Position numbers and translations under genes: made by a program | In this document: piece after piece, positions 42,706 to 50,519 of the stretch | Layout: each line of letters starts with the position of its first letter | Position numbering within the stretch: the stretch's first letter is position 1 | The notes under the pieces: generated by a model | What the model saw: the letters and a program-made list of their open reading frames with translations, nothing else | Database searches by the model: none | What the model was told of the DNA's origin: nothing | Origin: Mobiluncus sp034180645 | GTDB lineage: Bacteria > Actinomycetota > Actinomycetes > Actinomycetales > Actinomycetaceae | Direction of reading: 5' to 3' | Assembly: GCF_034180645.1 (NCBI RefSeq) | Contig: NZ_JAXFNY010000021.1 | Location: 62,001-126,000, forward strand | Length of the DNA: 64,000 nt

Positions 42706-44576
42706 TTGTTACCGCCCTCATCGTCTTCATCGATAACTTCGGCGTCAATCACGTCGTCATCATCGTTGGAGGCGGTGTTGGCGTCAGCCGCGGCCCCATC
42801 CGCCGGTGCCGACTCGTTTTCCTGCGCGTGGGCGTAGAGAGCCTGACCGATAGCCTGGGCCTTTTCCTCCAGTTCGCTCATCGCTGTCTTGATAGCCTCG
42901 ATGTCCTCACCTTCGTTAGCCTTCTTAAGGTGTTCCAAAGATTCCTTCACCGGAGCCACCACGTCCTCAGGCAGCTTTTCAGCGTTATCCTTCAGCAGTT
43001 TCTCAATGCGGTAAACGGCCTGTTCAGCGTCGTTACGCACCTCGGCTTCGTCGCGGCGCTGCTTATCTTCGGCAGCGTGAGCTTCGGCTTCCTTAATCAT
43101 GCGGTCGATTTCGTCCTTCGGCAGGGACGATCCGCCGGTGATGGTCATGGACTGCTCCTGACCGGTGCCGCGGTCCTTTGCCGAGACATGAACGATACCG
43201 TTGGCATCAATGTCGAAGGTAACCTCGATTTGCGGCAATCCGCGCGGTGCCGGAGCAATCCCGGTCAGTTCAAAAGTTCCCAGCGGCTTGTTGTCGCGGG
43301 CGAACTGACGTTCCCCTTGGTAGACCTGAATCAGCACGGAAGGCTGATTGTCCTCAGCGGTCGAAAAGACCTCGGAGTGCTTGGTCGGAATGGCGGTGTT
43401 GCGCTCAATCAGCGGAGTCATAATGCCGCCCTTGGTTTCGATACCCAGGCTCAAGGGGGTCACGTCAATGAGCAGAACGTCCTTGCGGTCGCCTTCAATC
43501 ACGCCCGCCTGGAGAGCTGCCCCCACCGCCACGACCTCGTCGGGGTTCACACCCTTGTTCGGCTCGCGGCCGCCGGTCAGCTCCTTGACCAGCTCGGTTA
43601 CGGCGGGCATCCGGGTGGAGCCACCGACCATCACCACGTGGTCGATTTCGCTGAGCTTGATGCCGGCGTCCTTGACGACCGCGTTGAACGGGTTTTTGCA
43701 GCGATTGAGCAGGTCCTCGGTCATTTCCTCGAACTTGGCTCGCGTGAGCTTTTCGTCCAGGTGAATCGGGCCGTTTTCACTCATGGACAGGTACTGCAGG
43801 TTGATGTTCGTGCTCATCGCGCTGGACAGTTCCTTTTTGGCCTGTTCAGCGGCGTCACGCAGACGCTGCAGCGCGATTTTATCCTTGGACAAATCCACGC
43901 CATCCTTAGTCTTAACCTGGTCAACCAGCCAATCTACGACGCGCTGGTCCCAGTCGTCACCACCCAGCTTGTTATCGCCGTTGGTGGCGCGCACCTGAAT
44001 GGTGGAAAACCCATCATCGTCCTTGCCGACTTCCAGCAGGGACACGTCGAAGGTACCGCCACCCAGGTCGAATACCAGGATTAGCTCGTCCTCCCGGCCC
44101 TTTTCCAGGCCGTAGGCCAGCGCCGCCGCGGTCGGTTCGTTGATGATGCGCAGCACCTTTAGTCCCGCAATCTGACCAGCTTCCTGAGTCGCGGTACGCT
44201 GCGAGTCGTTGAAGTATGCCGGAACGGTAATGACCGCGGATTCCACGCTTTCACCCAGGTAGGCTTCGGCGTCCTGCTTTAGCTTGCTCAGGATACGAGC
44301 CGAAATCTCCTGCGGAGTGTATTCCTTGTCGTCGATGGCGACCTTCCAGTCGGTGCCCATATGGCGCTTCACCGAAGAAACGGTGCGGTCCACATTCGTG
44401 ACTGCCTGGCGCTTGGCGACTTCGCCCACCAGGACTTCGCCCGTCTTTGAGAACGCCACCACGGAAGGCGTGGTGCGCATCCCCTCAGCGTTGGCGATAA
44501 TCGTGGGTTCACCACCTTCCAAAACTGCCAGAGCCGAGTTTGTGGTTCCCAAGTCGATGCCTACTGCTTTCGCCAT
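42702..44576 (-). CDS. dnaK: Molecular chaperone DnaK
   Basis: A 624-residue Hsp70. The ATPase domain starts VGIDLGTTNSALAV and has LVFDLGGGTFDVSLLE near 170 and VMVGGSTRMPAV near 315. The linker LLIDVTPLSLGIET precedes the peptide-binding domain, and the tail VIDEDDEGGNK is acidic. It is first in dnaK-grpE-dnaJ-hspR. A promoter flanked by two HAIR operators lies 85-150 bp upstream, so it should be under HspR control with DnaK feedback. Confidence 0.98.
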   Translation of the reverse strand: MAKAVGIDLGTTNSALAVLEGGEPTIIANAEGMRTTPSVVAFSKTGEVLVGEVAKRQAVTNVDRTVSSVKRHMGTDWKVAIDDKEYTPQEISARILSKLKQDAEAYLGESVESAVITVPAYFNDSQRTATQEAGQIAGLKVLRIINEPTAAALAYGLEKGREDELILVFDLGGGTFDVSLLEVGKDDDGFSTIQVRATNGDNKLGGDDWDQRVVDWLVDQVKTKDGVDLSKDKIALQRLRDAAEQAKKELSSAMSTNINLQYLSMSENGPIHLDEKLTRAKFEEMTEDLLNRCKNPFNAVVKDAGIKLSEIDHVVMVGGSTRMPAVTELVKELTGGREPNKGVNPDEVVAVGAALQAGVIEGDRKDVLLIDVTPLSLGIETKGGIMTPLIERNTAIPTKHSEVFSTAEDNQPSVLIQVYQGERQFARDNKPLGTFELTGIAPAPRGLPQIEVTFDIDANGIVHVSAKDRGTGQEQSMTITGGSSLPKDEIDRMIKEAEAHAAEDKQRRDEAEVRNDAEQAVYRIEKLLKDNAEKLPEDVVAPVKESLEHLKKANEGEDIEAIKTAMSELEEKAQAIGQALYAHAQENESAPADGAAADANTASNDDDDVIDAEVIDEDDEGGNK

Positions 44577-44643
44577 TGTGTTTCTTCCCTTTTTCTTTGT
44601 GTGTGTTCGTATTCTTTACATTTCAAACCCAAGAACTAGGAAT

Positions 44644-44664
44644 CTTGAGTTCTAACGACTCAAT
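44644..44664. promoter_or_regulatory. HAIR operator 1 (HspR site)
   Basis: CTTGAGT-N7-ACTCAAT matches the HspR consensus CTTGAGT-N7-ACTCAAG in all but the last base. On the transcribed (minus) strand it overlaps the downstream edge of the -10, so bound HspR would block initiation. Confidence 0.9.
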
Positions 44665-44691
44665 TTTAGCTCAGGTGATTTTCCTTGTCTA
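44663..44691 (-). promoter_or_regulatory. dnaK operon promoter
   Basis: On the minus strand TAGACA (44691-44686), a 17-bp spacer and TAAAAT (44668-44663), each one base from consensus. It lies exactly between the two HAIR sites. A 7-bp inverted repeat CTCAGGT/ACCTGAG (44670-44676, 44691-44697) spans the spacer. Confidence 0.75.
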
Positions 44692-44706
44692 CCTGAGACT
44701 GTAAAA

Positions 44707-44727
44707 CTTGAGTCTATCTAACTCAAC
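44707..44727. promoter_or_regulatory. HAIR operator 2 (HspR site)
   Basis: CTTGAGT-N7-ACTCAAC, again one base from the full consensus, 15 bp upstream of the dnaK -35. The two sites are 63 bp apart, six helical turns, which suits cooperative or looped binding. Confidence 0.88.
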
Positions 44728-44780
44728 TTCTGAAAGAGCGGTTTTATTCCCGGAACACAATAAGGGACTGCGCGATCCAA

Positions 44781-44841
44781 ATTTGCGATTAAATCGGGGT
44801 TGCTGGTCTATATGGCCACCTACCCCGATTTAATCGCGAAT
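44781..44841. repeat. 20-bp-arm inverted repeat upstream of the dnaK operators
   Basis: Arms 44781-44800 and 44822-44841 are complementary at 19 of 20 positions, around a 21-nt loop. Each arm itself contains the odd palindrome CGATT-A/T-AATCG, so the element could also be read as two operator copies. No T-run on either side and no adjacent gene explains it. Confidence 0.6.
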
Positions 44842-44896
44842 TAGCAACACACCACTCGCAACACGGCCGGCAGAAAGCGCCACCAAACCCAGAAAA

Positions 44897-44932
44897 GGCA
44901 AGGCGTCCGGAAAAAATCCCGGACGCCTTGCC
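44897..44932 (-). terminator. Strong hairpin, probable terminator of the small minus-strand gene
   Basis: A perfect 14-bp stem, GGCAAGGCGTCCGG (44897-44910) with 44919-44932, around an A-rich loop. On the minus strand it is followed by TTTT. It lies 52 bp after the stop of the small gene at 44984-45280. On the plus strand it is followed by AAAGGAG and a five-codon ORF (44949-44966, MKKKE). Confidence 0.6.
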
Positions 44933-44983
44933 CCGAAAGGAGAACATCATGAAGAAAAAAGAATGATTTCCAAACCCCGCAAA

Positions 44984-45280
44984 CTAGGCAGCAAAGCCCT
45001 GGTTAGCCACCGTGCGGGAGCTGAGAATCCCCACGATTCCCGAAGCGGGAACATTAAAGGAAGGGCGACCGACCAGCCTGTTTACCGCTTCAGCGAGGGT
45101 GCCAGATTTAAAGGCCCGAGCCTCGCCATCCGCCCGATTCACGTTGCTGGGAGCGACAACCTTGGGGAAAACGGGGACATTATCGTAGGCACTGCGACCA
45201 GCCGTGGAAGCCACAGCTACCGCAAACATCTGAGGTGTCTGCAGCTTGTCTGTATCGCTGAGTTGCTCGCTCATTTTCAT
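44984..45280 (-). CDS. Hypothetical small protein
   Basis: A 98-residue protein I do not recognise (MKMSEQLSDTDKLQTPQMF.., Val/Ala-rich, no membrane segment). An AAGGA site lies 6 nt before the ATG, codon use looks like local genes, and a hairpin with T-run follows, all favouring a real gene. Oddly, another minus-strand frame with protein-like sequence (45180 to about 45449: TVDLPKTRLGKEIRKEPNEV and IVTVVTKVAGDGVTG) runs into it in a different phase. The two could be one gene split by a frameshift, or the upstream frame could be a shadow. Confidence 0.5.
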   Translation of the reverse strand: MKMSEQLSDTDKLQTPQMFAVAVASTAGRSAYDNVPVFPKVVAPSNVNRADGEARAFKSGTLAEAVNRLVGRPSFNVPASGIVGILSSRTVANQGFAA

Positions 45281-45564
45281 CCCATCCTTGGATTGTCATC
45301 GTCTCTGACCCAGTGACGCCGTCGCCGGCGACCTTGGTGACAACCGTAACTATCGGCCGGTTTTGGACTTCATTAGGTTCTTTACGGATTTCTTTGCCTA
45401 AACGGGTCTTGGGTAGGTCCACAGTGTCCACAACGGGCGACTTTGTCATGACAAAAGACCGCATGGGAGCGGTCCACCACCTCGCCATCGCGGCGACAAA
45501 AATTCCTCAAATCCCGCCAAATTCCCGCTAGAAAACCAACTGGAAGGCTTGGAACAGGTAAACT

Positions 45565-46233
45565 TTGAGGGTGGCTGAAAAGGAAAAATCCTCGGGAACA
45601 TTGGTAATCGGCTTGGGCCGTTTCGGATCCGCGGTCGCGATGACGCTGAATTCTTTGGATCGCGAAATTCTGGCAGTCGAAAGCGACCCGGCTCAAGTCG
45701 AGCGTTTTTCCCCGCTCTTTCCCGTGGTGGAAGCGGACGCGACCCGCCTGGACGCTATGGAACAGTTGGGTGCCAAAGATTTCTCGTCCACCGTAGTGGG
45801 GGTTGGCGCTCTGGAAGCCTCGGTGCTGATTACGGCCAACCTGGTCGATTTGGGGATGGAACAAATCTGGGCCAAAGCCATCAGCCGAGAACAGGGCAAA
45901 ATCCTGCGCCGTATTGGCGCCCACCACGTCATTTACCCCGAATTTGACGCCGGAAGGCGTACCGCGCACCTGGTTGATGGCAGGATGCTGGACTACGTAG
46001 AGATGGATCGGGAAGGCTTCTCGATTGTTAAGATGCGCCCGCCGGCAGAAATCCAGGGATTTACCCTGTTGGAATCCGATGTGCGCCGCCGCTACGGGGT
46101 CAATATCCTCGGCGTTATCTCACCAGGACAACACTTTGAATATGCCGGCCCGGACACGGTAGTGGCAGCCAATGACCTGATTATCGTGTCAGGGGACGGA
46201 AAACTGCTCGAAGATTTCGCGAATCGCCCCTGA
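45565..46233 (+). CDS. ktrA: Potassium channel regulatory subunit (TrkA/KtrA)
   Basis: A 222-residue cytoplasmic RCK protein. The Rossmann NAD-binding motif TLVIGLGRFGSAVA is near residues 12-25, with acidic VESDPAQVERF at the end of strand 2. Residues ~140-222 form the TrkA_C domain (FTLLESDVRRRYGVNILGV, ANDLIIVSGDGKLLEDF). It gates the TrkH/KtrB pore in response to nucleotides. The TTG at 45565 has ACAGG 6-7 nt ahead; a GTG at 45571 is an alternative. The pore gene lies 1.2 kb away on the other strand. Confidence 0.9.
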   Translation: MRVAEKEKSSGTLVIGLGRFGSAVAMTLNSLDREILAVESDPAQVERFSPLFPVVEADATRLDAMEQLGAKDFSSTVVGVGALEASVLITANLVDLGMEQIWAKAISREQGKILRRIGAHHVIYPEFDAGRRTAHLVDGRMLDYVEMDREGFSIVKMRPPAEIQGFTLLESDVRRRYGVNILGVISPGQHFEYAGPDTVVAANDLIIVSGDGKLLEDFANRP

Positions 46234-46241
46234 GGGGAACT

Positions 46242-47417
46242 TTAGAGGTTCAGCCAATAGGTCGAACCCGGCACCACCCGATACATGACCGCAGTGAGGC
46301 GCACCCCCGAACATGATTGCGCCAGCTCCCCCAGTTCACTCGCCTCGATGTCCACACCCACATCAGCACAGTCCAAAACCGCCGTGAACCCGAAAAACAC
46401 CACGTCATAATCCTGTCGAACCCGCTCCCAATCGACCCCCAGGAACACCGCGTCTTTGCCGCTCAAGCGTTGGAACTCCTGGCGCACCTCCAGGTTAGTG
46501 AACTCCAACGGGTAGCGTCTGACCAGTTCACGCCAGTTTTCTAGGGTGTTCACTTGATAGACCCGGTCAAAGCTGAGGGTCGGAATCTGATCAAAGTGGA
46601 ACGGAATCTCGCGCGCCTGTTCCGAACTGGCCGCCCACACCGGGTCAAACAGGTCACGCGTACAGGCAAACTGGAGCAGCGGTGCTTGTGGGAAGTGCAA
46701 GCCGGAAGTCGGATCGGGAATCGGGGGAACCGGACCGATGAAACTCGTCACGTAAGGAAAAGTGTGGGGATTCGTCCCCCCGTGAGGTGCCCCGTAACGC
46801 GGCAGATGTCCGGCAGTCCGCTGCACGGCGCTGGAATCGGAAGGCTGGCGCAGCGTCACGGCATCCAAAGAATCAAACCGCAAATGATGCGCTAGGGGGT
46901 GAAAACGCTGTTTGAGGTACTTTAACAGGGGAAACTCCAGCCACTGCTGCGCCAGATTATCCGCATCATTTCGGCCGCTCGGCCCGATGACTCGGTCCGC
47001 GATTCGCGGGTGCATATCCTCGCAAAATGTGTAGTCACACACAGCAGCGGAGAGCCGTTCGACCAGCAGGGGCAGCTTTTGCTCTGACAGGCCCTGAGCA
47101 TTTTCCTGATTGAGCTCATCAAACCGGGTTTTAAACGCTTCAATGGCCTTGTCAGCACCGGGAATATCGCGCACATCAGTACCGTTTTGCAACGCCTTAA
47201 GGGCATGCTTTTCCTTCCGAGCCCGCGCCCGCATATAGGAGTCCAGCAGTTTGCGGCGCAAAGGGTCGTCGGCCATCCCTAAACAAAATGATTCCAGGGT
47301 CGAACCCGCGAAGATTTCCCGATACAGATTGGGGAAAGCCACCAGCACCACCCAGTACCGGCGCCACGCCCCCGGTTTCGCCTCCAGATTGGGGAAGGCC
47401 CAATTCGTTACCGCCAT
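46242..47417 (-). CDS. Uncharacterised 391-residue protein in the potassium-uptake locus
   Basis: A long intact frame with normal codon use and no family I recognise. There is no signal peptide or membrane helix. The N-terminus is Trp/Phe-rich (NWAFPNLEAKPGAWRRYWVVLVAFPNLYREIF), with a charged helical stretch at ~65-125 and a Pro-rich middle (PPIPDPTSGLHFPQAPLLQF) at ~235-255. It starts 22 bp after the trkH stop on the same strand, so it is probably co-transcribed with trkH, and it is convergent with ktrA (8-bp gap). The placement suggests a link to K+ transport or only local packing; no function is assigned. Confidence 0.8.
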   Translation of the reverse strand: MAVTNWAFPNLEAKPGAWRRYWVVLVAFPNLYREIFAGSTLESFCLGMADDPLRRKLLDSYMRARARKEKHALKALQNGTDVRDIPGADKAIEAFKTRFDELNQENAQGLSEQKLPLLVERLSAAVCDYTFCEDMHPRIADRVIGPSGRNDADNLAQQWLEFPLLKYLKQRFHPLAHHLRFDSLDAVTLRQPSDSSAVQRTAGHLPRYGAPHGGTNPHTFPYVTSFIGPVPPIPDPTSGLHFPQAPLLQFACTRDLFDPVWAASSEQAREIPFHFDQIPTLSFDRVYQVNTLENWRELVRRYPLEFTNLEVRQEFQRLSGKDAVFLGVDWERVRQDYDVVFFGFTAVLDCADVGVDIEASELGELAQSCSGVRLTAVMYRVVPGSTYWLNL

Positions 47418-47439
47418 TTCGTTGAACTCCCGCTATGAA

Positions 47440-48810
47440 CTATCCGATATTGGGGGCTTCTTCGGGGAAACGTATCACCCGGCGGCGGTTTCGCATGGCG
47501 AGGGCGGCACCGAAAGTCATGGAACCCACCCTGCCGGTAAACATCAGCAGGGAGAGCAAAAATTTTCCTGAATCCGGTAAGGAACCGGTGATGCCGGTAG
47601 ACAGACCGACAGTCCCGAATGCACTGTTGACTTCAAAAAGGGCTTCTGACAATGGCAAGTCCGTCAACAGCAGCAGTCCGGCGGTGGACAAACCTATGAC
47701 CAGAGAACTCATGGCGACAACCGCCACCGCTAGACGCACCGTCGAGGGACCGATACGCCTCCCGAATGCCTCGATGTCACGATTGCCGCGCACTTCTGCC
47801 GCAATCGCCAGAACCATGACCGCGAAAGTCGTAACCTTGATGCCTCCGGCAGTGGAAGCCGAACCGCCTCCGATAAACATCATGATGGAGGAAACGAACC
47901 AGGACGCCTCGTGCATAGAACCCACATCAACCGTGGAAATCCCTAATGACCTGGTATTAAACGCACCCAGTAGAGCTGCCAGTAGCTTGCCCGGCAAGTC
48001 CAAAGCCCCCAGAGTCCGCGGATTATCCCACTCGATAGCCCCGGTGATGCCGCCGCCGACCACGGCCAGCGCCAGGTAGGTGGTGATGGTCAGTTTCGAG
48101 TGCAAACTCAAGTGCTTCGGCCTCCGCCAGTTGCGGGCTAAGTCCAAGGAAACCGGGAAACCGATGGCTCCGATGAAAACTCCCAGACACATCGGGCCGA
48201 TGATGCCGAAGTCGCTAACGAACTGTTCCACTCCGCCCGGCACTATGACGAAACCTGCGTTGTTGAACACACTGACCGCCATGAACACCGCATACCAGGC
48301 CGACATGCCGACACCGTAGTCTTGCCGGATGAACTCGGGGAAAAGCATCAGGGCAATGACCGATTCGACCGAAACCGACACCAAAAGCGCCATTTTCCCC
48401 AACGAACCGACCTCCCCAAGGGAGGATTTCTTTTCCCCCGCAGCCAGGATGCGGGCGGTCAGGCCGATGTGGCGCGAAACAGCCAGGGACAGCATAGAGG
48501 CCAGGGTCATGACCCCGAGCCCCCCAATTTCTACGCCGAGCATGATGACCACCAGACCGAACGGCGACCAGTAGGTATCGGTAGGCACCACCGTCAAACC
48601 GGTCACGCACACTGCTGAAGTACTGGTGAACAGCGCGTCCACGAAGCGGGCGCGACTCGGATCGCGGGTGGAAATCGGCAGGCACAGGATGGCGGTGTGA
48701 ACGACGATGATGGAGAGGAACACCGCCAGAGTCAGGCGAGCGGGGGCGCGGCGGGCTAGTTCATCAAACCACTTCCCGCTTTTCTCGCGCAGGTTCGCAA
48801 AAAACTTCAA
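47440..48810 (-). CDS. ktrB: Potassium uptake pore subunit (TrkH/KtrB)
   Basis: A 456-residue membrane protein with four pore loops. Filter-like segments include DALFTSTSAVCVTGLTVV near residue 45, FNNAGFV near 165, GGGSASTAGGIKVTTF near 315 and VNSAFGTVGLSTGIT near 405. The TTG start at 48810 has AAGGAA ahead. It pairs with the RCK subunit gene at 45565-46233 to form a Ktr-type K+ uptake system for osmotic and pH homeostasis. Confidence 0.93.
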   Translation of the reverse strand: MKFFANLREKSGKWFDELARRAPARLTLAVFLSIIVVHTAILCLPISTRDPSRARFVDALFTSTSAVCVTGLTVVPTDTYWSPFGLVVIMLGVEIGGLGVMTLASMLSLAVSRHIGLTARILAAGEKKSSLGEVGSLGKMALLVSVSVESVIALMLFPEFIRQDYGVGMSAWYAVFMAVSVFNNAGFVIVPGGVEQFVSDFGIIGPMCLGVFIGAIGFPVSLDLARNWRRPKHLSLHSKLTITTYLALAVVGGGITGAIEWDNPRTLGALDLPGKLLAALLGAFNTRSLGISTVDVGSMHEASWFVSSIMMFIGGGSASTAGGIKVTTFAVMVLAIAAEVRGNRDIEAFGRRIGPSTVRLAVAVVAMSSLVIGLSTAGLLLLTDLPLSEALFEVNSAFGTVGLSTGITGSLPDSGKFLLSLLMFTGRVGSMTFGAALAMRNRRRVIRFPEEAPNIG

Positions 48811-49124
48811 GGTCGCCCGTTCCTTTTTCCCGACAGAGATGTTCCGGCTGTTTTCTGGCGGAGCTTTCGCCGCCCCGGTGGAATCCTGGCGGAAACCACG
48901 TGAGGAAAACTCGGTTACAACGTTACCCTCTGGCAGGCTAAAACCGGAATACTAACCCCTCAAAAAGGAGGAATTTCGGCGAAATTCGGGGATTTAGAGA
49001 AAATTGAGAGCTGAGAACTAACACTTTTATGCAAATTACCGCTATATTTCTGTATGTAACGCGTGTTAAGTGTGAGACTAAAGTGGCTCCAGTAGCGCGT
49101 CTAGGCAAATTTAGGATGACGGGA
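48811..49124. other. Divergent intergenic region, trkH and HTH gene
   Basis: It contains an orphan AAGGAGG (48965-48971) with no start codon at usable distance, running into a perfect palindrome GAATTTC-GGC-GAAATTC (48971-48987). The remainder is AT-rich and probably holds both promoters, but I cannot assign hexamers with confidence. Confidence 0.4.
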
Positions 49125-49346
49125 ATGACTCAGAACCAGGCACCACGGTTCCTCACCGTAGCGGAAGTCGCGGATTTGTTGAGGGTCTCAAAGATGACTG
49201 TTTATCGTATGGTTCATGCTGGCGACCTTCCCGCCGTTCGTGTCAAGCGTTCGTTTCGAGTGCCTTTGAAAGCTGTCGAAGAGCTTTCCGCGTCAAACCT
49301 GGAAAACTGGATGGTTGGCAACGACGACGAAGCCGTCGCGCAATAG
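49125..49346 (+). CDS. BldC-like/excisionase-family helix-turn-helix protein
   Basis: A 73-residue protein that is nearly all a MerR-type winged HTH: RFLTVAEVADLLRVSKMTVYRMVHAGDLPAVRVKRSFRVP. In actinobacteria this small DNA-binding protein commonly lies just upstream of the bS22 gene, as here (116 bp). ATG 49125 is preferred (AGGA 8 nt ahead); ATG 49116 is possible. Related to BldC, which binds DNA head-to-tail in arrays. The regulatory targets are unknown. Confidence 0.82.
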   Translation: MTQNQAPRFLTVAEVADLLRVSKMTVYRMVHAGDLPAVRVKRSFRVPLKAVEELSASNLENWMVGNDDEAVAQ

Positions 49347-49462
49347 TTTGTGACGTTGCCACGGGCGAAGTTCTTTCATTTTGGCTAGGTTGTCTGAAAA
49401 AGGTAAACTTGTGTGGTTATTTGCTGCGTGTTAGGCGGCAGCAGTTATTTTAGGAGGTCGGC

Positions 49463-49561
49463 GTGGGTTCCGTTATTAAGAAGCGTCGCAAGCGGATGGC
49501 GAAAAAGAAGCACCGCAAGTTGCTTCGTAAGACGCGTCATCAGCGTCGCAACAAGAAGTAG
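49463..49561 (+). CDS. Ribosomal protein bS22 (AURKAIP1/COX24-domain)
   Basis: A 32-residue, extremely basic peptide: GSVIKKRRKRMAKKKHRKLL then RKTRHQRRNKK. It is the small ribosomal subunit peptide found in actinobacteria near helix 44. GTG start at 49463 with perfect AGGAGG 5 nt upstream; a terminator follows. It is too short for most gene finders. Confidence 0.93.
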   Translation: MGSVIKKRRKRMAKKKHRKLLRKTRHQRRNKK

Positions 49562-49567
49562 ACGTCG

Positions 49568-49604
49568 GCGGGCTCGGGTTGTATCCGGGCCCGCGCACGT
49601 TTTT
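49568..49604 (+). terminator. Terminator after bS22
   Basis: GCGGGCTCGG (49568-49577) pairs with CCGGGCCCGC (49585-49594), one G-U pair, then a T-run at 49600-49604. Confidence 0.75.
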
Positions 49605-49640
49605 CTGGGCGTCTGAACAACACTTCAGTAAGATTGATTC

Positions 49641-50468
49641 GTGGCGAAAATCGCAGCTTTCTTTGATGTCGATGGCACCTTGATTCGCGGTGCCTCGACC
49701 TGGTATCTGGCGCGGGACTTGTATTCCCGCGGCTACTTCGGGCTGGATTTTTTTGTTTTTGCTGCTCACCAAGCCTTGCTTTATGTCATTTTCGGGGAAA
49801 ACATCCGCCGCGTGGAGCAGGTGAAAAAGCGGTCCCTGCAGATTATCGAAGGCAAACTGGAGTCGGATCTGGTGCTGGTCGGCGAGGAACTCTACGACCG
49901 GTTCCTGCAGGAACGGCTCTTTCCGGGAGCTTTGGACATTATCCAAAAGCACCTCGATGCCGGGCACGATGTCTGGCTGGTGTCCGCCACCCCGCGAGAA
50001 ATCGCCCAATCTATGGCGCACCGCTTGGGCTTGACCGGGGCTCTAGGCACGGTGGTGGAAGTCGATGAGTGGGGACGCTACACCGGAAATATGCCGCAGT
50101 CTTTGATGCACGGCACGATGAAAGCCAAAGCGGTGTTGGAAATGTCTTGGGAACACGACTACGACCTGAAACAGTGCTATGCCTATTCCGATTCCATGTC
50201 CGACGAAAAGCTCCTTAACCTGGTCGGACACCCCCGCGTGGTCAATCCCGAACCGAAGTTACGCCGGATTGCCAAACGTCGGCACTGGCCGGTTTATGAT
50301 TTCGCGTACCGCCGCTTGGATATTGCTATCAAGGTGCGCAGCCGCTACCTGCCCGCCATCATGGTAGGTTTCCTGTGGACTGTGCGGGTTCTCTGGAGAT
50401 ACGTAATTCGCCGGATTTTGCGCACCCTGGGGCGGGTATGGCATTTCCTATTTCCCCGGCACCACTAA
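49641..50468 (+). CDS. HAD-IB family phosphatase
   Basis: A 275-residue HAD phosphatase of the SerB/CicA-like IB subfamily. The nucleophile motif is AAFFDVDGTLIRGAS at ~5-19, motif II is WLVSATPREIAQSMA near 113, and motif IV is CYAYSDSMSDEKLLNLVG near 180. A basic, hydrophobic C-terminus (~225-275) may form a membrane anchor, as in related lysophosphatidic or phosphoserine-type enzymes. GTG start at 49641. Substrate unknown. Confidence 0.85.
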   Translation: MAKIAAFFDVDGTLIRGASTWYLARDLYSRGYFGLDFFVFAAHQALLYVIFGENIRRVEQVKKRSLQIIEGKLESDLVLVGEELYDRFLQERLFPGALDIIQKHLDAGHDVWLVSATPREIAQSMAHRLGLTGALGTVVEVDEWGRYTGNMPQSLMHGTMKAKAVLEMSWEHDYDLKQCYAYSDSMSDEKLLNLVGHPRVVNPEPKLRRIAKRRHWPVYDFAYRRLDIAIKVRSRYLPAIMVGFLWTVRVLWRYVIRRILRTLGRVWHFLFPRHH

Positions 50469-50519
50469 CGGCCTAAAACCTGATAATCGCTGACCGTCAA
50501 CCCTGAAAAGTGAGGAATC

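Noticed and set aside
44963..45316. 117-codon plus-strand frame opposite the small minus-strand gene
   Set aside because: The minus-strand frame has a better ribosome site and a following terminator. The plus frame could still be expressed, so it is mentioned in a finding only.
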